Source: Pelargonium nanum
Lineage: Eukaryota > Streptophyta > Magnoliopsida > Geraniales > Geraniaceae
DNA length: 47,477 nucleotides
Reading direction: 5' to 3'
NCBI GenBank assembly: GCA_036897485.1
Contig: JAYMTF010000173.1
Coordinates: forward strand, 1 to 47,477
Below the pieces are notes generated by a model that was given only the letters and a program-made list of their open reading frames with translations, was not told where the DNA came from and did no database searches. Below, in pieces: positions 37,401-47,477 of this stretch; the first letter of the stretch is position 1; every line of letters starts with the position of its first letter. The translations under genes were made by a program, and so were the position numbers.

Positions 37401-40400
37401 AGCCACGTGAGACATTTATCAGTATGTACTTTAGCATCTAACTTTGTTTTGTTACATTAATTCTAGTTATGTAATTGAAACCATGTTTCATTTATATATA
37501 CATATAAAACTTACCCAACTAAAGTAGTCTCTCAGTGGCTTACTTTCTCGATGCTCTAAGCTAAACTTAAAGAAGAAAGTGAGTTTTCTGGTGCCTGGTA
37601 GAATCTGTTGTTGACCTCTTTCTGAGAAAAGCCATTACATTGTATGCTTACTGATTCTGGCTGGCTCATTCTTCATGAATTATACCAAGTAGTGCATGGA
37701 CGGTAGAGAACATCAATGTATCGTCCCTTCTGGCTTGACTTGATACATTTCTTGTCTCTGATTTTGACACCTCTTTGTACAGTGTTGGTCTGGTTGGACG
37801 CCAATTTGTAAATGATATTTCTTCAGTATTCTTGTAAATTTTCTCTGGATTATATTATCCTTGAAAATAACATAATTCAGCTCCATTTTTCTCCAACATG
37901 GTATCTTTGGTTATGTTTGTTGTGTTGACCCTTTTGTTTGCAGAGGAATCCATGGATGAGAATTCTGAAGGTCTCACACAGGATGACACATTTGATGGGA
38001 CTAGGAAGGATATAAATGCTGCAATTGACTGCATTTGTGAGTTTACTGGTAAGACTTGTGCTTTCCACATCTGTTTCCTTGAGAAACAAAAATAGTTTAC
38101 TGGTTATTTGAATTGTGACATCTATCAGGAACTAAAATTATCTTCTGGGATCTAAGGGTGCCATTCATTGACAACTTATATAAACCGAGTGTTTCTCAAT
38201 CTAGATTGGAAGCACTAATGGAACCACTTGATGTGGTAAGATTTATCTTCTTATGTCGCATCTTTCTATTTTAGACTTTTTAGTGTAATGTTATGATGTT
38301 TAATCACACGAAATGTTTATATATTTGGTTTGTAAAGCTGAACATAACATATTCCTTTTTATCAATCTAAGCATAGCTTTGATCTTACATTTAATTTTGT
38401 GCTAGTACATTACGTTATGTTTGGAATATGCAAGGGGTCAATTTAAACATTTCTCTCCTGCTCCCATGTTGGTCCTGGATCCAACCATATTTGGACAATG
38501 TTCAGAACTTTTGGCCATACTCTCATTTTGGTTTTCCTAGAGTGACCAAATGCGTCCCATGTGATTTTAGATATCAACCCAACACCCATGGTGCTGCCTA
38601 ATATTATGTTTCGAGTTTAAAATTTCGTTCAGTAGAGTTGTTACCTTGTAAAGAGTTAAACTTATGTATCTCTGTCTAAGTTTTTGTTGATTGATACTAA
38701 GAACAGGGCTGACTGTCTTATAAATGTTTCAGGAACTTGGTCAAATATGTGAAATAATTGTGGATCCACTTAGGGATCGCGTCGTGACAAGTCTCCTTCA
38801 AGCGTCACGGGTTTTACCTTGTCTCTTCTTTCAATAAGTCTTCACTAAATCCTTAACTCTTATCTTATTTGAAGTGTTTCTTCTGCTAGGATGGTTTGCT
38901 CCGTGTTTTATTAGATGGAGGCCAATATCGACTTTTCTCCCCAGCCGATGCAAAACTATTAGAAGAAGATCTAGAAATCTTAAAGGTATTTGTGAAGTGA
39001 CCCTTGGAGAAACAAGGATTGTGAGATAAGTGATAACAGTTCTGTTAGTAGCTAATATAGATGCCTTATGTCTGCCAAAGGAGCAATCGATCCTGGATAA
39101 AAGCATTGGAAAATCACATTTGCTAAATGTTAGAGGACTAACCCAACTAAAAGTTTAAAATGATAGTTGAGGCCCAATTATATGCCCACTCACGTGCAAG
39201 TCCATTATCGCTTTGCACGTGGCCCATGTAAAAGTCTTCTTCTTGCATTGTACTAGATTTTAATACTTATTCCGTCCCAAAATGAGTGTGTTGGTTTCTA
39301 ATTTGAGAAATTAAATGAGAAGTTAGTTTATGATGTGCATTTACTCTTATAACTCCATGAACATGTGTCGTAACAAAGTCTTGTATACCCTATATAAAGG
39401 GTTCTCTACTATAATCAAATACAAGAAATATCACATTCTACTTTTTGTTTTCCACACTAAAGAACTCATGTGGCATAATGTTTGACTTCACCAAATTAGG
39501 TGCCATTATGAACAATACAAGGTACTTCTTAAACTTTGTAGGTCAAACCATATTTTTTCCTTACATGATTGTGGGTGTATTTTTTAGGAGTTCTTTTTTT
39601 CTGGAGGAGAAGGACTTCCACAAGAAGTAATTGAACATGAAGTTGAACGTGTTAAGCAAGTAATTGAGTTGCAGAGCCATGAGGTTAGCCTTTTGTGGTT
39701 ATATATATATATATATATATTATTTTTTTTTTTTGAGGAATTGTGGTTATATATATTAGTTACTGAGATTATGATAAAATGCTGGAAAACTAAAGCCTCT
39801 TATGCATTTCGGTCGTTGGGACTTGGGAATATATTTTCCCTGGTTCTATTTCTTACACAAATGTATTGCTGAGAGAGGATTGTCTGTGTCCCTGTTTGGC
39901 ATTTATGGGTTGAAGGGAAGGAAATTACGACTTGAGAATTTACTGTAACAAAAGCTTAAAGAAGTTGTGAATATAAAGGTATAAACTCGTATTTTAACCA
40001 GACTAATATCCGAATCTAAGAATTAGGACCAAGGACCAGATCGAATGGTCCGGTCCAATATGCTTTTCCGGTTTGGACTGAAAATTGTGCAACCCTTCAA
40101 ATGGAGCAAAAATGATTTTGTGCTTGTGTTTCTTCAGATAGTTGAGATTCTCTGTTGGCCAAAGTAATTTTATTATTTAAAACTTAGTTGATTCAATTTC
40201 CGTGCATGCAAATTTCTGAGAAGATGATCCAACGTTATCCGTTTCAATTGTTTGCAGACGCCAGAATTGATCGAGAGGTTGAAAAGTACTAGCAGCGTTG
40301 AAGCGGAAGGTGGTGAAAGCGAAGAGGGTGCTGAATCCAGGATTCTACTGAGAATTCTGTGTCACAGGACTGATTCAGAGGCCTCTAAGTTCCTCAAGAA

Positions 40401-40434
40401 ACAGTACAAGATACCCAAATCTTCTGCAATATAA
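25466..40434 (+). CDS. PATROL1: PATROL1-like MUN-domain (DUF810) protein, complete, 26 coding exons
   Basis: Exons: 25466-25473, 25564-25739, 25823-25884, 26141-26432, 27138-27204, 27291-27444, 27938-28102, 28486-28596, 29347-29556, 29899-30000, 30242-30448, 31273-31347, 31550-31630, 32218-32400, 32486-32641, 33131-33223, 33527-33598, 34693-34810, 36813-36994, 37340-37421, 37944-38048, 38129-38235, 38733-38810, 38890-38985, 39588-39683, 40258-40434. All are GT-AG and in phase, giving 1084 aa. PATROL1 is a Munc13-like tethering factor that brings the H+-ATPase AHA1 to the plasma membrane and promotes stomatal opening. Diagnostic stretches include AVEILQRYRRDR near the N-terminus, LTVDDIEDFEDEDD, TDDDLRETAYEILLACAGAS, EVCHWADGYHLNVRLYEKLL, STWRVLGITETIHYTCYAW, QRHGSSIVEVYRIVEETVDQ and the terminal SEASKFLKKQYKIP. 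A lysine-rich segment (KKEKKKDKKSR) follows GLIVP. The start codon exon codes only MEG in part. Confidence 0.96.
28149..28396 (+). mobile_element. TRIM (terminal-repeat retrotransposon in miniature) in PATROL1 intron 7
   Basis: Two direct repeats of 72 and 70 bp (28149-28220 and 28327-28396) start TGTTA and end ACA. The first is followed directly by TGGTATCAAAGC at 28221, complementary to the initiator tRNA-Met end as in Copia-type primer sites. The second is preceded by a G-rich tract (GGGGTG) like a polypurine tract. The interior is about 106 bp with no coding capacity. No clear target duplication was seen. The two repeats differ at several positions, so it is not very young. Confidence 0.75.
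32724..32843 (+). mobile_element. TRIM-like LTR with primer site in PATROL1 intron 15
   Basis: A 108-bp stretch starts TGTTAAGGAATCTCACATCG and ends GTACA at 32831, then TGGTATTAGAGC follows, the usual primer-binding-site motif of plant TRIM and Copia elements. The ...TCACATCG... start is common in plant LTRs. I did not find a matching right-hand repeat, so this is part of a degraded element. A short tandem repeat (TTTGCCTTGCCTCC, about 27-bp period) follows at 32869-32920. Confidence 0.5.
34120..34200 (+). repeat. Possible tRNA-derived SINE head
   Basis: GGGCCAAGCGGTTAGGCGC looks like the A-box end of a tRNA. No folding partner or CCA-end tRNA body follows; the sequence turns to AT repeats. 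It may be the head of a truncated SINE. Confidence 0.25.
35250..35365 (-). mobile_element. tRNA-derived SINE-like insertion
   Basis: Read on the minus strand it has an A-box-like GCAAGTGGTTAA, then a B-box-like GTTTCAAGTCTCGG, then GTGTTTGTACGCTTGCTA and an AT-rich tail. The spacing is suitable for a Pol III promoter. A second partial copy lies at 25171-25240 in the same orientation. Confidence 0.5.
36004..36170. repeat. Degenerate short tandem array
   Basis: Variants of CACCTTGGTAGGAAGGTAGC recur about seven times at spacings of roughly 20-30 bp. It lies inside the retroelement-derived part of PATROL1 intron 18. Confidence 0.6.
39128..39456 (+). mobile_element. Solo LTR (Copia-like) in PATROL1 intron 24
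   Basis: The 329-bp stretch starts TGTTAG and ends CCACA, and is flanked on both sides by CTAAA (39123-39127 and 39457-39461), a 5-bp target duplication. A TATA-type motif (CTATATAAAG, about 39390) and a T/A-rich 3' part are as expected for an LTR. No second LTR or interior is present, so it is a solo LTR. A single Stowaway-like end (TCCGTCCCAAAATGAGTGT, near 39272) lies inside it. Confidence 0.75.
39701..39721. repeat. AT dinucleotide microsatellite
   Basis: A run of about ten AT units followed by a T-tract in PATROL1 intron 25, a few tens of bases after the donor. Confidence 0.8.
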
Positions 40435-41190
40435 ATATGATAGCCATTTAATTGTACTAGCAACTTGTTTATGATTCTACCATCATTATTTTTCTGTAAC
40501 TAAATTTTGTTATATATATATACACATATATTTGTTTGAGAACCAATTACTAGTATAGAACTGTAGTATGTAATCTATCTTCATTATATTATTAATTAAG
40601 AGAATTTGGTCTCTTTCAAACTTTTGTAGTTTCTTATATTTGACTCTGCATTAGTTTGCAGCAAATCTAAGTGACAGTGAATCACAATGAGCTATAAAAA
40701 TGTTTACTTGTCAATGGCATTTGAATGGTTCAGTAACAGCACTAGTACTGTACTATATATTGTTATTGTATATGGTTGTGGTTGTGAACTTATGGTTATT
40801 ATAGATTTAATCTATTAACATTTATTTTTGAGTTTTATACCTTTAAACTAGTCATTTTCACTCACTATCAAGTAACTAACATATGAAGTATACCGTCATG
40901 AATATGTTCCGAGAGAAAAAATAGTGGTCTTTTCGGTTATTGGTGCCTCGTATGTGTGACATTTATGATTTGATACTTGAAATCGATAATTGTAAATATT
41001 TGGAATAATTTTTTTGGGGTCAATTTAAGAGTTAAAAAGAATTAAAATATTAGTTAAAAACTAAAAATCAACAGCCCATACTTTCATTCTAGTGGTAAAC
41101 AAAATAGTGAAAATACTTTGACAAGTTTAAAGGTTAAAGCCATGAAAACAAAATGTAAGTCTAGAGAAGCAAAATTGCCGTTTTCTGATT
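40435..41190. other. Intergenic stretch between PATROL1 and the complex I gene
   Basis: AT-rich; the PATROL1 3' UTR and poly(A) region lie within the first few hundred bases. No coding pattern. A single site II motif on the minus strand (AGCCCA) is at 41073-41078, upstream of the complex I gene. Confidence 0.5.
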
Positions 41191-41210
41191 CCCCTCCGGT
41201 AGTCACTACG

Positions 41211-41251
41211 AAACGACGCCGTAAAGCCAGTGGTTCCAAAACGGCATCGTT
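41211..41251. promoter_or_regulatory. Inverted pair of ACGACGCCGT-type motifs upstream of the complex I gene
   Basis: AAACGACGCCGT at 41211-41222 and ACGGCATCGTT ending near 41251 are near complements separated by about 17 bp, roughly 95-135 bp before the ATG. This GC-rich motif is frequent close to plant transcription starts. Confidence 0.4.
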
Positions 41252-41344
41252 CTATCCAATCTACCACAAATAAATGCTCCATCTTTCTGGTAGCTTCGAT
41301 TCCATTTCTGTGCGATTGATCACAGAGCAGAGAGAGAGAGAGAT

Positions 41345-43022
41345 ATGGCGTTCACACTGAGGAGCGTGAAGGTACCGCCGAACTCAGCGAGTCTGGAGGA
41401 AGCAAGGTCTCGGGTTTTCGATTTCTTCAAATCTGCTTGCCGATCGCTACCCACGGTAATGCATATGTACAATCTCGATGACGTCACCACCATTTCTCAG
41501 CTCCGCTCCTCCATCGCCTCCCAAATCCGCAAAAATTCTCACGTCACCAACCCTAAGGTCTCTCTTCCTCTTCGCATTCATGTATTTACTCGACAACATA
41601 GGTCTTGTTTGTTTGGTTATATTCAAAATTTGCATGCAATTGAGAGGGAAAAAACACAATTTTCGTTGTTGATGGAGAAGAAGTTTTATTTATATTATAT
41701 GGACGGAGTTGTGATTCACGTGTTAACTGGTTTTTTGAGAAATGGGTTTCCTTTAATTTAAGTTACATTGGCTGGACATTGTCATTTCAATGGTGTCTCC
41801 TTCCAAAGCTGGGCTGTGAAAATTGGATGTTTTCAGGAACTGATGTTATTGGTTTTATGATTGTTTGATGTTGAATCTATAGATACTTCCTGGTTTTGGA
41901 AATTCCTATTTGTGTTAGTTCTTTAAGTTCAAGAGAGTGATTTTGATTCCTTTGCTTGTGCTCATAGTCCTTACTCTTGTTTTAATGGCCAGTTCTTCTC
42001 AATTGAGTTTAGATTTCTTTTCAAAATGCTTGCGAGATGATACATTTTGTCGTTTCTCGTTGGATGTGTAAGAGTGGGACTGATAGTTTCGTTTCATTCA
42101 AGCTTGTTTACTCCACTCCACATACTTTTTGCTCGAAAGGAGTTTTGTTTAGTTTTCCTTTGGTTGTTTGAAGATGTGCCTTTCCCCTTTGAAGTGTTAA
42201 TTGATTTTGATCATTGTGCTCCCAAATTACTCTAACTTCATTAGCCTAAGAAACGATGCCTCAATACTCTTGGGCAACCATTCATTAAGGTGTTAAGTGT
42301 GCCCTGACTGTTGAAACCAAATTTTAATCGGATAGTTGATATGTTTGGGCTAAGTCAATTTGGTCTTAGAAGCTTGGGGAACTGGTTTACCACATATTTC
42401 TTTTTACTGTGATAAGTGAATTGCCATTCTATGCACAACTGTTTTTAGTGGGAAAAAGACAATACTTGGGAGAACAAAAGAATTATTGACTAGGAAATGG
42501 CCACTTGTACTCTAATTTAATCTGTCATTCTAGTTTTTTGTAGCATTAATATTACAGGTCTTTTTGTTTTGTTTCCTGGGCTTTTGAGCTTCATAGATAC
42601 TGTTTTACAAAGATATAGGAACTTTGCTACTTTAACAGATATGTCTTGCATCAGTCTAAACAAATGGTGTTTTAAAACTTGCTTGAATATATTATGATCC
42701 AAAAATAAACTGAGCATCAACAAAATCGTTATGAGCATTAAGAACACATTTTTGTAATAATATGATTGACAAGCATTCGTTTTTAGTTGATACGACTATT
42801 CTTATCTTCCTAATGTTAGTAAAAATGAATCTGCAGGTGATTGATATGCTGCTCTTCAAGGGGATGGAAGAGCTGAATAACATCACAGAGCATGCAAAGC
42901 AACGGCACCACATCATTGGGCAGTACGTGGTTGGGGAACGAGGGCTTGTCCAGGATTTGGGCACCAAGGATCAGGGCCTTTCTGATTTCCTCAAGAAGTT
43001 TTATAAGAGCAACTACTTTTGA
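41345..43022 (+). CDS. Mitochondrial complex I subunit NDUFA6 (B14), Complex1_LYR family
   Basis: Two exons, 41345-41557 and 42837-43022, join in phase 0 to 132 residues. The protein is an accessory subunit of NADH dehydrogenase (complex I) of the LYR family, which in mitochondria works with the acyl carrier protein at the matrix arm. Sequence support: the N-terminus VPPNSASLEEARSRVFDFFK, then DDVTTISQLRSSIASQIRKN, and in exon 2 LLFKGMEELNNI, AKQRHHIIGQYVV and the terminal DFLKKFYKSNYF. All match the plant B14 protein (Arabidopsis At3g12260) as recalled, with the same length. An intact Leu-Tyr-Arg triplet is not visible. The 1.3-kb intron has no other feature. A GA-repeat (about 41331-41343) sits directly before the ATG. 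Confidence 0.95.
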
Positions 43023-43924
43023 ACTGTTGATGTTTGTCTCGTGGGATGCTTTGCTTTAGTATAGACTTGCCGGAATAAAGTTCAAAGTGGAACTTTATAT
43101 CTTATTGTTGGAATGAATTGAAGATCCTTTTTAATCTTTTCTATGGTTTCTTTTGGCGCCACCAATTTGTAGTAGTATTCTTATGAAATGTTGCTGGTAT
43201 GAGCAAGTAAATAAAGACAATGAATTTGTTGATGATTTTGTGAGATGTTTACACATCTTTCATTCTCCTTAAGGTGATCATCAAGTGCTTGTTTGGGAAC
43301 ACTAATTGTTGCTTGGGTAGAATGACAACGTTAATACGGCAGAAATACTATTGTGCTCTCGAAAGAGCAACTCTTCTCAAAATCTCAAAAAATGTGTTAA
43401 ATTAGAATCTTATTATAACCGAAGATTTTTGAAGATTTTTGTGGTTTCGGAGGATCCCAGGAGAATCTGGAACGGAGAGCCCCTTTTTTCACCCGACTCT
43501 TTGATTTTAATAATGCTAGTTTTAATAACGAGTGATTGCTCTTCTCTTACCCTTATTGCCCAACCTGAAAAGGGGCAACTAATGCGTTCCACTTCTTGAA
43601 CAAGATTTTGTGGTCGGTCCATGACCCCGGGATGCCAAAGCCGTTCTTGGGTTGCTTTGATCAACCTTAATCTGTGTCATTGTTAACGTTACGTTTACTT
43701 TGTAATCTCATGACAACATGTTATAATAAATTTAAACTATTTAAACTAATTTATTATAAATAAAACATTGACAATTCATGTAAAACAATTTTTACTTATT
43801 TTGAAACAAAAATGAGTTATATTTTAGAAAATATATACACAAACGGTGAGTAATGTGCAGCGCGAGATGTTAGGGGTCTCAGTCACAGTCTCACAGCAGC
43901 AGCTTACAAAATTTGCATAAGAAA
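43023..43924. other. Intergenic stretch between the complex I gene and the GT47 gene
   Basis: It holds the 3' flank of the complex I gene and, near the right end, the likely leader of the GT47 gene. No coding pattern was found. Short ORFs on both strands near 43400-43660 lack recognisable domains. Confidence 0.5.
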
Positions 43925-46900
43925 ATGATGATCGGTAAAGGCCGAATCGCCACCGGCTACCACCACCACCAGATTCCTTGTACCCGCACTCACCAGATCG
44001 GCGCTCTCCTCCTCGTCGCCGCCACCTTCTTCCTGACCAGGCTGCTCGACCACTCCCTCGCTCCCTGCAACCTCCTTACTAACCACATCCCTACTTCCTC
44101 GTCACAGCAAAATGTCTTGCAATTCGACGGCGGCTCTCTCTCCTGGCCCCACCGCGGCTACGGGACCCACCTCTCCCTCAGAATCTACGTCTACGAAGAG
44201 AACGAGATCGATGGCTTGAAGGCGTTGATGTATGGGAGAGACGGCAAGATCACCGGTGATGCTTGCCTTAAAGGCCAGTGGGGTACACAGGTTTGTAATT
44301 GATTTTATTCATTAAGACATTGGTGATATGATGTGGTTTTGTGTTGAATTTTGAGGTATTTGATAAAATTACGATGGTTGAATATAATGAATGCATTATT
44401 AGTTGGAGTATGTTTGGTTGCTGAGAAAATTTGCGAGACCAAACTAACAGTAGTAAGTGAATGATGTACTCTGTTTATTAGTTGATAAGAGGAGACGATT
44501 TGTGACGTGATTTGAAACTTAAAACTAGCAGATTCATTTGGCTGCTACTAGATTATTAGAATTGAGGGGGATTTAGATTTCCAGCATTTTTTTTGTTTTG
44601 TTTTGTATTTGTTGATGATAAAATTTGGGAGAAGTAAACGCATTTAATCAATGAAGGTTGGTTAGTATGTTCTTTATATTTTCAGTTTTCTGTACGATTG
44701 GCTGCTGCACTAATTTAGGAATAGAGAAGGGATTGAATTGATCTCCCATAGGTAGTAATGCTAGAAATCTCATTTCTGTGTATGAAACTATGTTTTTGCG
44801 GGCTTATTTATTGTGCAAGTTTTTTTTAGGGTTTTTGCGATTGTTATTGGGCTGTAACAGTATTTTGAAACTTGTGTCTTGAGAAAAAGATAGGGAAACA
44901 ATCTGGCTAACAAAAACATTTAAGATAGTACATACATTCTGTTGTCGTCAAGCAAACAACAGAGGGTAAAAAGACTTCGAATTGATTGATATTACATACT
45001 TTTAGTATTATAATGGCATGAAGAAAATTTGAAAATGATTCTTGTCCTTTTTTATAGAATTAAAAGGTAAGAGGTTGTGGGAACAGCAAAAGGAACTCAC
45101 TTGCACTTTTATATGTTGGGGCTTCCTGATCTATCAATTGTAGGTTAAAATACACCGGCTGCTCCTGAAATCAAAATTGCGGACAAGAAAAAAGGAGGAT
45201 GCAGATCTGTTCTTTGTTCCAACCTATGTGAAATGTGTTCGGATGATGGGAGGCCTTAGTGACAAAGAAATTAACCAGACCTACGTCAAGGTGAGAAATC
45301 TTATGTTAATTTTATAATAATTGTTTTTACTATCTTCCAATGTACCTTGTGCAAGCATAATTATCATTCTGGACTGGTATTTTTCAAACATTTTCTTTCA
45401 GGTTTTAAGCCAAATGCCATACTTCCGGCGATCTGCAGGCCGTGATCACATATTTGTCTTCCCCAGGCATGATTGTTTAACTCTATTTGTTCATATCTTC
45501 TATCAACACGAGTATTGAATTTCACTTGTTCATATCTTCTACAATAGGTAATTTTGCAATGATTTATTGAATATACAATACATGTGCATATGGAAGATAT
45601 TCCTCCCTCTGTCCCAAAGTTATGGCTCCCATTTCGACCATTCTTCACGAATTAACCTCTTCGCAATGACGAACGTTTTGAGCCTTTCGAAGAATTTAAC
45701 TCAGTCATGTCTTCACTCTAGGCCCACTTCAGAGGGCCCAGGTCTTGTTTTTAGTCATAAATTATAAAAAACCCCCTGCCATATTTGAGTACACGTGTCG
45801 GCTCCGTTGTGGCCAATTTGCTTATGAAATTTCATGTATCAGCACAATGTATTCTAACTAACATATTTTAGGGGTATTGTTGGTAATTCATCCAAAACTA
45901 ACTCTTTTAGGTGGACAACTATTTTTTCTTATAAAGTGGACAATTATTTTGATACGGAAGGAGTAATTGATGTACAAGTGAAGTTGGATTATTTATCGTC
46001 GAATGAAATCTCATTACTTAATTACTTCTTTTTTATGAATATGTACTTGGCTGCTTACTCAATTGCAGTGGCGCTGGAGCACACTTGTTTCGCTCGTGGG
46101 CAGTGTACTTGAATCGCTCAATTATTCTTACTCCTGAGGTACCATGCTTACTTCCAACACCATTTATGTGCTTAAAATAAAATAGACCTCTGTTAAAAGA
46201 CTGAAAATATACCCCTGAAGGGTTTACCACTAATTCAATGGAATGTGAAATTGGCTTCCATCTTCAAGTCACTACTTTTAAAGCTTCTACTGCAGCCATG
46301 TTTACTTTGCATGGCTTCTTCCTTATTTAAGTTGCCCTTTTTGTGTCCAAGTTGTGGCAACTGCATTATCTTTAGTTGCTGTTAGTCTGTTACCCTTAAT
46401 CTAATAATCCACACATGGGTCAGGCATTAACTCTGATAGTATTAAGTAAAAGCCTTACTTTTAAGAGAGTATGATTTGTTTGCTTGGCACTGGAGGAACC
46501 ATTTGAAATTCCATGACGGTGTTGTTTAGATTAAACTCTTGGCTTCTCCCAGTTGCTGCTGGTCTCAAACTTGAATGATCATGATGTTCCTAGTGTTAAA
46601 GTATAAATTTTGTGTTCTCAAAGTCTAAAATCGGCTAATTTTTGTACATGTGTCATTTACTTGATAATTTGTACAGGAGAGCTACTTGTGGTTATTAGTT
46701 GATTATTTATGTTGTGCTTTTGTGCAGGGGGATCGAACTGATAAGCGAGATACAAGTGCCTTTAATACATGGAAAGATATCATCATTCCTGGCAACATTG
46801 ATGATGGGATGACTACTAATGGGGCTACTCTAGTACAACCTCTGCCTTTATCTAAAAGGAAGTATCTGGCTAACTTTTTAGGTCGTGCCCAAAATAAGGT

Positions 46901-47477
46901 CGGTCGTCTTCAACTAATAGACCTTGCAAAGCAATTTCCAGATAAGGTATATCATCTTTATCAAGTTTGCCAACATGAGTTTCGTTGAAGTAAATATTCT
47001 GCAGACACCAATATAACACACACACACACACATATTGTTTTGCACTGTGTTAATACATGTCGATTATTAAATACAAGGGTGTGTACTGAAGAGCAATATT
47101 ATTGATATCATACCTGTATATGACTGGAGTCCCATAAACTTTCATATTTACGGGTGTTTTCAGTTTGGGAATATGTGCAATTGCACTTTTATCACGGGAT
47201 TCATTTAGTTGACATGATGGCTTATAATTTCTGAACTCATTCATTTAGAAGTGTCTATTTGAGTTGCAAACTTTATATCTTGTACTCATAACTGTTAATT
47301 TTATGATTCTATAATGTTTCATACATAGATTATGGTATTAATACTATGAGCAGTTGGAATCTCCAGAGTTGAAGTTCAGTGGCCCTGACAAATTGGGAAG
47401 GAGAGAATATTTTCAACACCTTCAAAACGCGAAATTCTGCCTTGCTCCACGTGGAGAGTCGTCATGGACTCTTCGCT
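43925..47477 (+). CDS. GT47 exostosin-family glycosyltransferase, 5' part, runs off the right edge
   Basis: Exons: 43925-44290, 45144-45290, 45402-45466, 46069-46138, 46728-46946, 47354 to beyond 47477; phases all agree. Residues 24-41 (QIGALLLVAATFFLTRLL) form a signal anchor after a basic N-terminus, so it is a type II Golgi protein. The exostosin fold begins near LSLRIYVYE and continues with DADLFFVPTYVKC, RSAGRDHIFVFP, SGAGAHLFRSW and DIIIPGNIDD, ending in the window at KFCLAPRGESSWTLR, the conserved nucleotide-sugar-binding region. GT47 members add sugars to cell-wall polymers or glycoproteins. Closest recalled type is the group annotated 'probable glucuronosyltransferase Os03g0107900'; the true donor and acceptor are unknown. 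ATG 43925 is the first methionine codon; the frame is open upstream but holds no other ATG nearby. The third intron has a GC donor. Confidence 0.9.
45467..46068 (+). other. GC-AG intron of the GT47 gene
   Basis: The exon ends CCCAG at 45466 and the intron begins GCATGA. The acceptor TTGCAG is at 46068. Joining the exons gives FPSGAGAHLF in frame, and no GT donor nearby keeps this protein sequence. The intron also carries a MITE-like insertion. Confidence 0.8.
45603..45963. mobile_element. Stowaway-like MITE, degenerate, in GT47 intron 3
   Basis: The left end CTCCCTCTGTCCCAAAG is an imperfect complement of the right end GATACGGAAGGAG, followed by TA. The left target site is not clear. The element has no coding capacity and is older than the copy at 6510. 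Confidence 0.55.
47013..47034. repeat. CA dinucleotide microsatellite
   Basis: A short uninterrupted CA run of about nine units in GT47 intron 5. Confidence 0.8.

Noticed and set aside
43913-43924. Start of the GT47 protein upstream of ATG 43925
   Set aside because: The upstream frame is open but has no ATG; a TTG start is not expected in a plant nuclear gene.
45321-45518. Plus-strand ORF reading through the GC donor of GT47 exon 3
   Set aside because: It runs into intron sequence after FVFP; the conserved SGAGAHLF continues in the next exon.

Overview
This is nuclear DNA of a eudicot plant. The genes are spliced, with AT-rich introns and GT-AG junctions (plus one GC-AG), and every recognisable protein is a plant housekeeping or developmental type. 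Remnants of MITEs, TRIM-like LTR elements, SINEs and En/Spm-like transposons lie between and inside the genes. I could not assign a species. All exon models were built by reading splice sites and checking that the phase carries through each junction. Names come from recalled similarity to plant families, not from a search.

Layout, left to right: (1) 394-1947, minus: the 5' part of the THO/TREX subunit THO1/HPR1, running off the left edge. (2) 3494-4791, minus: a small four-exon BASL-like (gar2-related) protein with a conserved FAFP motif. (3) 7966-14913, plus: the complete 18-exon retinoblastoma-related gene RBR, 1021 aa, with two E2F-type sites in its promoter. (4) about 15.4-18.3 kb: a degraded En/Spm-like DNA transposon region with tandem repeats, then an orphan exon-like ORF and a fold-back element. 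(5) 19650-23368, minus: PRMT3, with an apparent frameshift between its acidic N-terminus and its first zinc finger. (6) 25466-40434, plus: a complete 26-exon PATROL1 (MUN/DUF810) gene, 1084 aa, whose introns carry several retroelement relics. (7) 41345-43022, plus: the complex I accessory subunit NDUFA6/B14. (8) 43925 to the right edge, plus: the 5' part of a GT47 exostosin-like glycosyltransferase containing a GC-AG intron.

The genes do not form an operon-like pathway. RBR and PRMT3 converge, and PRMT3 and PATROL1 are head to head. RBR, PRMT3 and the complex I subunit are, as I recall, neighbours in Arabidopsis (At3g12280, At3g12270, At3g12260), so this looks like an old syntenic block with PATROL1 lying inside it here. 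RBR, a BASL-like protein and PATROL1 all have relatives with roles in stomata, but nothing in the sequence shows that this grouping is functional.

I saw no previously undescribed system. The most useful observations are the PRMT3 reading-frame conflict, the GC-AG intron that also hosts a MITE-like insertion, a solo LTR with intact target duplications, a miniature LTR element, and promoter motifs that fit the genes they precede.
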